Shown here: positions 25,201-32,190 of the stretch, in pieces | How positions within the stretch are numbered: position 1 is the first letter of the stretch | Layout of the letters: every line of letters begins with the position of its first letter | Origin: a bacterium | GTDB lineage: Bacteria; Auribacterota; UBA3054 | Length of the DNA: 64,000 nucleotides | Assembly (NCBI GenBank): GCA_017557885.1 | Contig: JAFYXV010000009.1 | Location: 1-64,000 of the forward strand | Direction of reading: 5' to 3' | Notes under the pieces: model-generated | Told to the model about the DNA's origin: nothing | Seen by the model: the letters and a program-made list of their open reading frames with translations, nothing else | Database searches by the model: none | Translations under genes and position numbers: made by a program

Positions 25201-27007
25201 GCGGGAAAAGCTTAGGAATGTTTGATGACAAAGTTTGCACGCGCAAGAGGACGCAATCCGCGGTCGCCCTGGAAGAAAGCGCCACGCCCAAATCTCTCAC
25301 GGCGCCGTCGAACTGCACGGCGTCGCAGTCTTCGGTGCCTTCCAGAAGCATGGCGGAGGCGAGCGTCGTGATGCCGGAATTAGAAAGCGTTTCCTTTTTC
25401 TGGCCGCCGTGAAGGATGAAGGTTATTTCCGCCATGGGGAGCGTTTCGTCCTTTTCCACCATGAGTCGGATGTTTTCGCCGAGCTTTTCCTCCTGGACTT
25501 CCGGGACCTTTATTTCGGGCAGTTTCCCTTCCGGAGGTATATTTGACCTGTCGAAGCTGGAAGGCAGGTCTTTGACGGCCTGGTAGCCCTCGCCGGGCTG
25601 CCCGAAGGAACTTTCATCAACATTCGGTTCCTTGATCTCCGGGATCAGGACAGAGTCTTTCATGGCCAGGTCGGCCTGATCGGCGGGAAGCAGCGTCAGC
25701 GTGAAGGAGGGCTTGCCCTTCACGTAGGTTTCGTAAACCCTCTTTATGTCGTCCATGGTCACGCTTTCCATCTGGTCGGCCATTTCGTTCAGCCTGTTCC
25801 AGCTGCCGGCGTACTCGTCGCTGTAGGCAAGAAGGAAAGCCTTGTCGATGCTCTTCTGGAGCTTGGCGTAAAATTCCCTCAGGCAGCGCGCCTTGTAGCG
25901 GTCGAGCTCCTTTTCATAGGAAGCGAAGTTGTCTTCGAAATCAACGAGCGCGTCTTTGATCGCCTGCCTTGCCTCTTCTGCTTTCACGCCCGGCAGAAGC
26001 CTGGCCGTAATGGTAAATTCTCCGTTAAGGTCGCAGCCGTCGCTGTAAACGTCCGCGGAGGGCGCCAGCTTCTTTTCCACCAGATGGCGGTAAACGGGCG
26101 ATTCTTTGCCGGTGCCCAAAAGCGCCGCGAGGGCCTTCAGAGGAATGCTGTCGTCGGAAAACTCCGGAGCGCCCGGGAAGACTACGGAAATATCGGGAGC
26201 GCCCGCCAGTTTGTCGAGGTAATGGTAGTTCAGGTCTTTTTCAAGCTTTACGGGCCTGGGCTCGGGGTCAGGAAGAGCCGTGCCGCCCGGGATGTCGCCG
26301 AAATATTTTTCCGCCAGACGAAGAGCTTCGTCCCTGTCGAAGCGTCCGCACAAAACGAGCGTCGCGTTCCTGGGGATGTAGTACTTCTCATGGAAGGCCT
26401 GGACATCGACAAGCTTGGCGTTGGAAAGATCCCCCATGTCGCCTATCACGGTGTGTCCGCTGGGATGGTCGGGGCCGTACATCAGTTTGCTCTTAAGTTC
26501 CCAGGCATAGCCGTAAGGAACATTCACTTCCGTCTGGCGCTTCTCGTTTATGACCACGCCCTGCTGGACCGCCAGGGCCTGGGGCGTCATGGTTGGCAGC
26601 AGATATCCCATGCGGTCGGCTTCCATCCACATGGCGTCCTCCATGCCGGATACGGGAACGGTCTCATGGTAGAAAGTATGGTCAACGCTTGTCCAGCCGT
26701 TCATGGTGCCGCCGAGCCCCTGGATCAATTTCCAGGCCACCTTGGGCGGCACGTGCTGGGATTCAGAGAACATCAGGTGCTCGAAAAGATGCGCGAACCC
26801 GGTCTTGCCCTTCTCCTCCCTGTTGCAGCCGACGTGGTAAAGGACGCCGACGGTGACAACAGGAGCGTATCCTTCCTGGCAGAGCAGAACGGTCAGGCCG
26901 TTATTCAAAGTAACTTTTTCACAACTGAGACGCATTTTTTCATCCTCGCACCCGACCGTTAAAGTAAGGGCCGTCAGGATAGGCAGGCAGTATCTTGAAA
27001 GCTTCAT
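22244..27007 (-). CDS. Lipoprotein chimera: M16 zinc peptidase fused to GH36 alpha-galactosidase-like domain
   Basis: A 1587-residue protein with lipobox L-T-V-G-C at residue 20. Residues 25-915 are a two-lobed M16 (pitrilysin/processing peptidase) protein: inverted zinc motif HLFEH at 73-77 and the C-lobe R-R-G-E-T-V-S-D-R-R. From about residue 920 onwards it is a GH36/melibiase enzyme: predicted nucleophile Asp in YREDNNF (about 1317), predicted acid/base Asp in RSDADRTT (about 1399), and the CASGGGRNDIESM loop. The two enzymes have no known functional link. There is no stop or frameshift at the junction (about 24220-24270). An assembly error or a true gene fusion are the alternatives. Confidence 0.85.
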   Translation of the reverse strand: MKLSRYCLPILTALTLTVGCEDEKMRLSCEKVTLNNGLTVLLCQEGYAPVVTVGVLYHVGCNREEKGKTGFAHLFEHLMFSESQHVPPKVAWKLIQGLGGTMNGWTSVDHTFYHETVPVSGMEDAMWMEADRMGYLLPTMTPQALAVQQGVVINEKRQTEVNVPYGYAWELKSKLMYGPDHPSGHTVIGDMGDLSNAKLVDVQAFHEKYYIPRNATLVLCGRFDRDEALRLAEKYFGDIPGGTALPDPEPRPVKLEKDLNYHYLDKLAGAPDISVVFPGAPEFSDDSIPLKALAALLGTGKESPVYRHLVEKKLAPSADVYSDGCDLNGEFTITARLLPGVKAEEARQAIKDALVDFEDNFASYEKELDRYKARCLREFYAKLQKSIDKAFLLAYSDEYAGSWNRLNEMADQMESVTMDDIKRVYETYVKGKPSFTLTLLPADQADLAMKDSVLIPEIKEPNVDESSFGQPGEGYQAVKDLPSSFDRSNIPPEGKLPEIKVPEVQEEKLGENIRLMVEKDETLPMAEITFILHGGQKKETLSNSGITTLASAMLLEGTEDCDAVQFDGAVRDLGVALSSRATADCVLLRVQTLSSNIPKLFPLIEQALTKPAFRQEDFARVKARQLDQLRQDAIDPECLADNLFYENIYGRVPVAMPLNGTVESIEKLTEKDVADYFKNTIANSPLSIAAVGDIDLEELKKLSSGIIEFYSKAKVQKAAKPTLENYVPGRKVFKKSEDAAQSEIRVGLPAMSCQDEEFFKAHLMNFMLGGCFSSRLNIVLREEKAYTYGASSYFDSELDFGSYVISTAVDAIHTEEALQIINDLVKNYADDLSEEDLAYTKATVAKSLVRRGETVSDRRLLLEAILRFNYPVDYLLKRQKITENITLAEMKALAKKYIDPAKMTTVVVGPKDEQTIFDQIKNEDGEFFSFAIDGKPYTGFAGFPTIEEKSERTKDGETYCKKVKISDELVGEIQAKHNDKYDETEYTVYFTNVGDKPSQVISKLRALDTVFTGDAPVLRGIGGDQGNHHKPYEHDLTKGEGEVAFLSLSGRPTHETFPYYDLVLGEGGIFIALGWAGTYGAKFKRTEDETKVVLKSDVFLEASLLPGEKIRTGLVVLLPYVGRDKTKAWNLWRRWFIECNMPRANAEGDPIKPFTVVGFNPDAGKEHIEQWDGSSAEDYTTWQRTLDKLVKEDLVADVHWFDAGWYSDPNKNTAGLYWYSSVGSWEVDPVKWPVETLREYFDACREKGMANLMWFEPERVTGVDGLVENYGYKKEWAINDGAQYRQTTNDLGNKECFEWTKGRVLGTMKRVGADIYREDNNFSHAPNWKFHDEEETKRLGIPRQGLTENFLIQGHYALWDAIIDWQRTRNGCTFVDSCASGGGRNDIESMRRGIPFMRSDADRTTSGLRLSMSSTLPYWIPFHGTNNKETKGELDPPSGKGSDFYISRASYLPAAWGIGGQVTQNPDLDLDLMRSILKEWRSLEDLLLKDYYVLTPWHDENDLKGWTAFAYNDPEAGKAVVLAFRQDECEEDTCVLKLPFAEANKSYEFKDEDSGKVWQCQGSELMEGIKATLPEKRSSLLWRINIK

Positions 27008-27062
27008 TGTTAAGTTGTTTTTTAATAAGTTTGATTAAGTTTTTTCCAATGTTAAATTATAG

Positions 27063-28757
27063 TCATTTCGTTACCGCTTTCTTAAACTTGCCAGATCGGC
27101 GGCAGATCATCGTGCGAACATGTGCTATCTCCACGTCGAAGATGGTAGCGTCGGACTTCTTGTCCCAGTACTGCACAAGTTTGACAGGATAATCCGACGC
27201 GAACTCAGGCAAATTGGTGATGCGAAAATTGCCGGCTAGGTGCGCAGCTTCAAGCTTGGCGTCCGCTGCGTCATCCAAAAAAGCGGCGGTGCGCGCAGCC
27301 GGATCGATGGTCAGGGTGAGCGCTGTTCCGTTTTCAAGTTCCGGCGCGATCACGAGGCGGAACGTCTGGCCCGGCGGCGCCGTGAACTCTTCGGGCTTTA
27401 CCGGCGGCGCGATCTCCGGCACCCACTTCGTGCCGAGCGTGCCGTCGGGATTCTGGATCAGTTCGCGGAAAACGAGCCAACCGCCCCAGCCGTAAATGTG
27501 GTTGAGCCAGCCGGCCATGATGCGGCGGTTTTCGCCGAAGGTTGCGACCATCGGCACGGAAAGTCCTTCGTAGGGCGCGAAGCCCGTGTCAGTCCAGTTT
27601 ACGAACGTGCCCGGTTCTCCCGTGGGGCTGTAGGCAAACTGCGTGAAGCCCTGGAACAGGTAATAGCGGCCGTTCCACTCGAAAAGGCAGGGGCAGTCCC
27701 CGCCTATTGGTATCCTGTCGTCCTGCAGCATCCAGTCTCCCAGATGGTCGCTTTTCCAGATCGTTCCGGACATGCCGTAGCCCGTCACCAGCCCAAGAAG
27801 ACCGTCCGTGCGGTTGTAGATGGCGGGGTTCTGGGTGGCGTGGACGATTCGGTGCGACTTCCTGAAGTGGATGCCGTCCTCGGACACCGCGTAAGTGGCG
27901 CCGATCGGATAGGCGGGATCTTGGGTGAGGCGGCTCGTGTGCAGCCCGTACGCTAGGTGGAGCTTGCCCTCGTAAACAAACGGTGTGCCGGTGCCCTGGG
28001 TGGTCCACCATTCGTCAAGCGGCACGGCGGCCGGATGTTCTTCCCAGTTGACGAGGTCGGATGAGGAGAGGTGCGCAAAGTAGTGCCGTCCCACGCCGCC
28101 TCCCGATCCGTGATGGCGCCGGTCGAAGAGGTAGAACACGTGGAAGCGTTCCTTGAAGGTTCCAAGGACCACGTCGCCCACCCAGGCGTTGGGATCCTCG
28201 GGCGTCCAATATTGGATTGACCGCGCTACGCGCTGTGAATCAGGCATCTCAGGAAGAGCGTCCTCGAGCGCCGGGGACGAAAACGAAGCCTTCTTAACTC
28301 GCGGCGAGAGTATTCGCCCCATAGCGTCGACGGGCCAGGCGACGGAGCCCGGATTGGGCGGCATGTCGTCGTCCTGCACGCCGTCCACGATGATCGTCCA
28401 GCGCGACTTGGCAAAGTTGAGAGTCACATCGTGGATGGCGTCCGCGTGGGGAAGCACGCCGAGCGGGATGCCTATTCTCCCGCCGGTCTCGCATATCGTC
28501 GCCTCGATAACAGGGCTTGATCCGTCAGGCATCGGGAAATTGAGGTAGTTGCCGTGCCTTCTGTCGTAGGACTCAAGATCTTTGTTTTTTCCCGCGATGC
28601 GAAGCGCGAGCTTTGCGCAGCCGACCTCGTAGAGCTCTTCGCCGGCCAAAACACCGGAGAGGTCGATTTGGAGTTTCACGGTGAAACAAGGCGCGGCGGC
28701 CTGCGCTGCAAGGGTAGTGCAGAGAACAAACGCGGCGGCAAGCGGACGATGTTTCAC
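27063..28757 (-). CDS. GH32-like secreted glycoside hydrolase (fructan/sucrose type)
   Basis: A five-bladed propeller enzyme of the GH32/GH43-like superfamily, expected to cleave fructose-containing or related glycans outside the cytoplasm. The GTG at 28757 was chosen because AAAAGG precedes it and a typical signal peptide results (KHRPLAAAFVLCTTLAAQAAA); in-frame ATGs at 28787 and 28793 are alternatives, while the frame further upstream overlaps the divergent gene. Motifs: W-T-P-E-D-P-N-A-W-V-G-D-V replaces the usual WMNDPNG, then FHVFYLFDRRHHG and LVNWEEHP. The altered first motif makes the exact substrate uncertain. The N-terminal 200 residues resemble a beta-sandwich. Confidence 0.78.
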   Translation of the reverse strand: MKHRPLAAAFVLCTTLAAQAAAPCFTVKLQIDLSGVLAGEELYEVGCAKLALRIAGKNKDLESYDRRHGNYLNFPMPDGSSPVIEATICETGGRIGIPLGVLPHADAIHDVTLNFAKSRWTIIVDGVQDDDMPPNPGSVAWPVDAMGRILSPRVKKASFSSPALEDALPEMPDSQRVARSIQYWTPEDPNAWVGDVVLGTFKERFHVFYLFDRRHHGSGGGVGRHYFAHLSSSDLVNWEEHPAAVPLDEWWTTQGTGTPFVYEGKLHLAYGLHTSRLTQDPAYPIGATYAVSEDGIHFRKSHRIVHATQNPAIYNRTDGLLGLVTGYGMSGTIWKSDHLGDWMLQDDRIPIGGDCPCLFEWNGRYYLFQGFTQFAYSPTGEPGTFVNWTDTGFAPYEGLSVPMVATFGENRRIMAGWLNHIYGWGGWLVFRELIQNPDGTLGTKWVPEIAPPVKPEEFTAPPGQTFRLVIAPELENGTALTLTIDPAARTAAFLDDAADAKLEAAHLAGNFRITNLPEFASDYPVKLVQYWDKKSDATIFDVEIAHVRTMICRRSGKFKKAVTK

Positions 28758-28812
28758 GATCGTGGCCTTTTCATCGGGGTTAAACATTAACATAATTATC
28801 AGATAATAATTA

Positions 28813-28821
28813 ATTATACCA
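28813..28821 (-). promoter_or_regulatory. Extended -10 promoter for the GH32-like gene
   Basis: The minus strand reads TGG-TATAAT (28821-28813), a perfect -10 with the TGn extension. No recognisable -35 is present. It is divergent from the promoter at 28865. Confidence 0.6.
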
Positions 28822-28864
28822 TATATAAACGCGCGGCAAATCACACAAAAACGCTCCCAATTAA

Positions 28865-28873
28865 TGCTATAAT
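28865..28873 (+). promoter_or_regulatory. Extended -10 promoter placing +1 at the PHP gene start
   Basis: TGC-TATAAT at 28865-28873 ends only 8 bases before the ATG at 28882, so transcription would begin at or next to the start codon. This implies a leaderless or near-leaderless mRNA. Confidence 0.62.
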
Positions 28874-28881
28874 TTAGATGT

Positions 28882-29634
28882 ATGAGCACTATACCTACTC
28901 CTAAAACTGACCTCCACACCCACACCATCGCCAGCGACCATGCTGACGGCTCCTGGGAGGAGATGGCGCAGGCCGCCTGTGAAAAGGGTCTGCAGGCTTT
29001 CGCCGTGACCGAGCACGGGCCTTCTATCGCCCGCTGCCCGCACATCGGCTATTTCGCGAATCTTCCCAAAATAGCCCCCAAAGATCTTCCCGTCATGATG
29101 CTCTACGGGGTGGAGGACGATCTTATAGATACCGACGGCAGGACGGCTTTGCCTGACGAAGTGAAAGCGCAGCTGGACATCGTGCTGGTGGGAACGCATA
29201 CCTTCGGCTGGGTGAGGAACGTTTTGCTCAGCGACATAAAAAAAGGCTTGTACAAGGCTATGGAGAACCCTCACGTTGACGTGATAAGCCATCCCGTCAA
29301 CCCCTGGTATCCAATGGATTACGTCGAAATAGCCAAAGTCGCCCTGGACACCAACACTGTTTTGGAATTCAATCTAAGCAAGATCGATTTCCAGGAAAAG
29401 GAATGGCGGAAATTCCTGGGCGTGGCCGCGGAATACAAACTTCCCATCATCATCAGCTCCGACTCCCATTCCACCGACAGAATAGGCTTCGACAATCTTC
29501 CCTACGAATGGCTGGAAGGGATAGAACCCTCCCAGATCATGAACAGAGATCTCCCGACGGTGGTGAAACGCTTCAAGATAAAAAGGCCGGAAGTCATAGC
29601 CTACGCCGAGAAAATAAGGAAGGAGGCAAAATGA
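28882..29634 (+). CDS. PHP-domain phosphatase/phosphoesterase (YcdX-like)
   Basis: A 250-residue metal-dependent hydrolase. PHP metal ligands are clear: TDLHTHTIASDHADG at residues 8-22, the His in VTEHG, Glu in GVEDD, His in VGTHTFG and SHPVNPW, and the closing SSDSHSTDRIG. It probably dephosphorylates a small molecule in the cytoplasm; the PHP domain stands alone without a polymerase. Its stop codon overlaps the LolA-like gene start (ATGA). There is no Shine-Dalgarno sequence, because the promoter abuts the ATG. Confidence 0.9.
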   Translation: MSTIPTPKTDLHTHTIASDHADGSWEEMAQAACEKGLQAFAVTEHGPSIARCPHIGYFANLPKIAPKDLPVMMLYGVEDDLIDTDGRTALPDEVKAQLDIVLVGTHTFGWVRNVLLSDIKKGLYKAMENPHVDVISHPVNPWYPMDYVEIAKVALDTNTVLEFNLSKIDFQEKEWRKFLGVAAEYKLPIIISSDSHSTDRIGFDNLPYEWLEGIEPSQIMNRDLPTVVKRFKIKRPEVIAYAEKIRKEAK

Positions 29635-30368
29635 AAAGATTTTTTATCCTGACGCTTTTCGTCCTGACAGCCTTTGGCGCCGAAAGCGAAGTGAAAATCG
29701 AAGAGGCCAAAACTCCCCCTGCGGAGATCAAACTAAAGCCGGCGGCGCCCGAGGCTAAAGGCGAAACGGCGGAAGCGAATTCTAAGATCGACAAAGCGTT
29801 GGAGGAGCTCGGGGCAAAGATAAAGGATCTTAAGACCTTCACCGCGGACTTCACCCAGCTGGATATCGATCCTTTGTTCATGGACGAAAGCACCCACAAG
29901 GGAAAACTGAGTTTCCTGAGGGCCGTAATGGACGGAAAGACGAACTGTTTCCTGCGCTTCGACTATGAGGAGCCGGAAAAATCCGTGACCATACTGACGC
30001 CCTTGGGCATCGTCATCTACACCGACGACATGACGGAGCCCCAGATCTCCCCTGCCCGGGACGGCAACAGCGCCGACATCATTTTCTCCACCTTCGTCTC
30101 CCCCGCCGCCCTGAAGCGCCATTACGAAGTTCATCCCGGAAAATCCCAGAAGACCTATTCCTTCAAGCTAATTCCGAAAAGCTCTTTTGCCAAGAGTTTC
30201 TTCTCGGAGGCGGAAGTTGACTTTTCCGAAAAGACGGGCTTGCCGGAAAGATTGAGGCAAATCAAGATCAACGGCCAGGACATCACCCTTTCTTTTTCCA
30301 ACGCCCATTTGAACGCTCAGCTGCCGGTGGATAATTTCGATGCCGCTTCGCTTAAAAAGAAACCTTAA
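29631..30368 (+). CDS. LolA-like outer-membrane lipoprotein carrier
   Basis: A 245-residue periplasmic protein with signal peptide MKRFFILTLFVLTAFGAES, an Ala/Pro/Glu-rich linker and then the LolA fold (L-K-T-F-T-A-D-F-T-Q-L, F-L-R-F-D-Y-E-E-P). The start at 29631 is fixed by a strong AAGGAGG ribosome site and by the ATGA overlap with the PHP gene; the reading frame continues upstream but over the PHP coding sequence. The family shuttles or binds lipid moieties. It is followed by a second related gene that overlaps it by 29 bases. Confidence 0.8.
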   Translation: MKRFFILTLFVLTAFGAESEVKIEEAKTPPAEIKLKPAAPEAKGETAEANSKIDKALEELGAKIKDLKTFTADFTQLDIDPLFMDESTHKGKLSFLRAVMDGKTNCFLRFDYEEPEKSVTILTPLGIVIYTDDMTEPQISPARDGNSADIIFSTFVSPAALKRHYEVHPGKSQKTYSFKLIPKSSFAKSFFSEAEVDFSEKTGLPERLRQIKINGQDITLSFSNAHLNAQLPVDNFDAASLKKKP

Positions 30369-31311
30369 TTTTATTCTGGCGTTCTGCTTTGCCCTGGGCT
30401 TGCTGGCAGCGGAGGAATCTTTCGTGGAAAGCGAAGACGAATCTCCCGTCGCTGTCACCAACGCTGCCGTCAAAATAGAGGACAAGCATTTAAAGGAGAT
30501 AATTGCCGGCATCGAAAACTCCGCCAAACACACCCGCACGTACTGCGCCTACTTTCACCAGTGCGAATACAACAAATACGACGTTCCCGGCACGGAAACC
30601 ACCGGCCGCTTCTTCCTGGAACGCCAGCGCTATTTAAAGGAGGACGACGAAAAACCCCGGCTGTATTTCAGGATGCGCTTCGAGTATTTCTCCCCTAAAG
30701 CCGCCGTCACCATCCTTGACGGCGCCAGCCTCTATTCCCTCAAGCAGGACAGAAAGGAAGCCCAAACGCTGCTGGTCGACAACCGCAAGATAGAAGTGGC
30801 TTTCGCCGGATTCCTGTCCATCAAGGAACTGCTGGAACATTTCAGCATAAACATAGCCAGTGAAAACGCGCGGGAAGTCGCTCTGGATCTCACCCCTTGC
30901 AGCGAAACCGCCCGCAAACATTTCACTTCGGTCAGGCTATCCTTCGACAAAATCAGTTTTCTCCCGACTTCGGTGACCCAAAACCGTCACGACGGAGCGC
31001 GCAACTTATTCATTTTGGCCAAGCCTCAAAGGAACGTGATCTTCGAATCCCGCACCTTCGAGCCGGCCTTCATGAAAGATTTCATAAAGCAGCATTACGT
31101 CAAGCCTCCCCAAACGGTCTGCGTCACCAACATCACTCAGTGCGTTATAACCAACAACGTTTTCTACACGGTCACCAACACGCTTCTGACCGCCCAGGGG
31201 GAAAAAGAGGACATCTGCCAGGCGGTCAGGACGGAAATCAAAGACGCCGTCGTTACAAACATAATAAAAACGCCGCCCAAAAAGCAGGACGGGCGGTTCC
31301 TGCCGCTCTAA
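30340..31311 (+). CDS. Second LolA-like periplasmic protein
   Basis: A 323-residue exported protein (hydrophobic N-terminus NFILAFCFALGLLAAE). Its middle part resembles the upstream LolA-like protein: T-R-T-Y-C-A-Y-F-H-Q-C, L-Y-F-R-M-R-F-E-Y-F-S-P and A-A-V-T-I-L-D-G. It then has a Thr/Asn/Cys-rich tail of about 80 residues with V-C-V-T-N-I-T-Q-C not seen in LolA. The pair may form a heteromeric carrier. It overlaps the upstream gene by 29 bases and converges on a NikR-like gene with a 6-bp gap. Confidence 0.66.
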   Translation: MPLRLKRNLNFILAFCFALGLLAAEESFVESEDESPVAVTNAAVKIEDKHLKEIIAGIENSAKHTRTYCAYFHQCEYNKYDVPGTETTGRFFLERQRYLKEDDEKPRLYFRMRFEYFSPKAAVTILDGASLYSLKQDRKEAQTLLVDNRKIEVAFAGFLSIKELLEHFSINIASENAREVALDLTPCSETARKHFTSVRLSFDKISFLPTSVTQNRHDGARNLFILAKPQRNVIFESRTFEPAFMKDFIKQHYVKPPQTVCVTNITQCVITNNVFYTVTNTLLTAQGEKEDICQAVRTEIKDAVVTNIIKTPPKKQDGRFLPL

Positions 31312-31317
31312 AAAACA

Positions 31318-31737
31318 CTACTTGTGGCAGGGCGGCTTGGTGTCCGCGAACTGCGTTTGGCTTGACAGTATCCCCTTTATGCTGGTCAGTTTTTCCGCCG
31401 CCGGGATAACTTCCTCCGCCTTGCCGTAAAAAATAGTCAGGTCCAGGAAATATTCGTTTTCCTCATGGACGATCTGCGATCCCCTGATAAGGTCGTTCAG
31501 CTTTCTCTTTGTTTTCGCCAATTCGCCCAGTATCTCCGGAGACGACCTGACGATCATGCTCACGACGGCGAAGATCTTGTCCTCCGGGGCCGCTGAACTG
31601 TTGGCGTTCAGAAATTTCCTGACCAGATCCCTGAGCGCCGCCGAGCGGTTCCTGTAGCCCGCGTCGGCGATCTTTTTGTCAAAATTTAAGAGAAGCCCCT
31701 CCTCGAGGGATACTCCGAACCTGGTCATCTTAGCCAT
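31318..31737 (-). CDS. NikR-like ribbon-helix-helix regulator with degenerate metal site
   Basis: A 139-residue protein with an N-terminal ribbon-helix-helix DNA-binding domain (MTRFGVSLEEGLLLNFDKKI then YRNRSAALRDLVRKF) and a C-terminal ACT-like domain, the layout of nickel regulator NikR. The start at 31737 follows the upstream stop by one base and matches the NikR N-terminus. The canonical His-x-His and Cys nickel ligands are mostly lost: the aligned segment reads IVHEENEYFLDL, keeping one His. It may bind another metal or ligand. It is co-transcribed with metG and a lipoprotein, not with nickel transporters. Confidence 0.78.
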   Translation of the reverse strand: MAKMTRFGVSLEEGLLLNFDKKIADAGYRNRSAALRDLVRKFLNANSSAAPEDKIFAVVSMIVRSSPEILGELAKTKRKLNDLIRGSQIVHEENEYFLDLTIFYGKAEEVIPAAEKLTSIKGILSSQTQFADTKPPCHK

Positions 31738-31738
31738 A

Positions 31739-32185
31739 TCACCACTCGCTAAAGGATTCCTCTTCCGGTTCCTTTTCGCTTTCCTCAAAGCGTTTGTACT
31801 CTTTGTAACGAACGTTGGCTTCCTCTTCCCGCTTTTCCGTGTTGTTCTCGTCCCTGAGGACCGCCATGCAGCCCTTGGTCATGGGATACAGCTCGCTGGG
31901 AGCCAAAGCGCCGAAAGGCCAGAGAATGTAGCCGGGCAGATAATACACCCAGGCGGTGTAGGCCGCCATGTCGCCGTAGGTGGTGTTCCTGGTCTCCTCG
32001 TAAACTTTCATCTGATGCTCGTCGCCCAATTCGATAAGCTTATCCGAACACCATTCGAAGCCGTTCAGAGGCGCGACAAGCGTGTCGCCTATGGCGGCGA
32101 AAGGCAGGGCGCAGCCGGCCCCGACCTTGCAGCCGCTGATCAATAAGGAAACAAGAACGGCCGATAGAAGCAATATTTTTTTCAT
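31739..32185 (-). CDS. Small lipoprotein, function unknown
   Basis: A 148-residue lipoprotein: signal MKKILLLSAVLVSLLISGC with the lipid-acceptor Cys at 19. The mature part has G-D-T-L-V-A-P-L-N-G-F, vaguely like YceK-type lipoproteins, a Trp/Tyr/Pro-rich middle (W-V-Y-Y-L-P-G-Y-I-L-W-P-F) and a Glu/Lys-rich charged tail. It starts 5 bases after the metG stop and ends one base before the NikR-like gene. No function can be assigned. Confidence 0.7.
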   Translation of the reverse strand: MKKILLLSAVLVSLLISGCKVGAGCALPFAAIGDTLVAPLNGFEWCSDKLIELGDEHQMKVYEETRNTTYGDMAAYTAWVYYLPGYILWPFGALAPSELYPMTKGCMAVLRDENNTEKREEEANVRYKEYKRFEESEKEPEEESFSEW

Positions 32186-32190
32186 AGCGA

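Noticed and set aside
28758-29045. Upstream extension of the GH32-like frame
   Set aside because: It runs through the divergent promoters and the start of the PHP gene and has no signal peptide at that end; starts at 28757-28793 give a proper exported enzyme.
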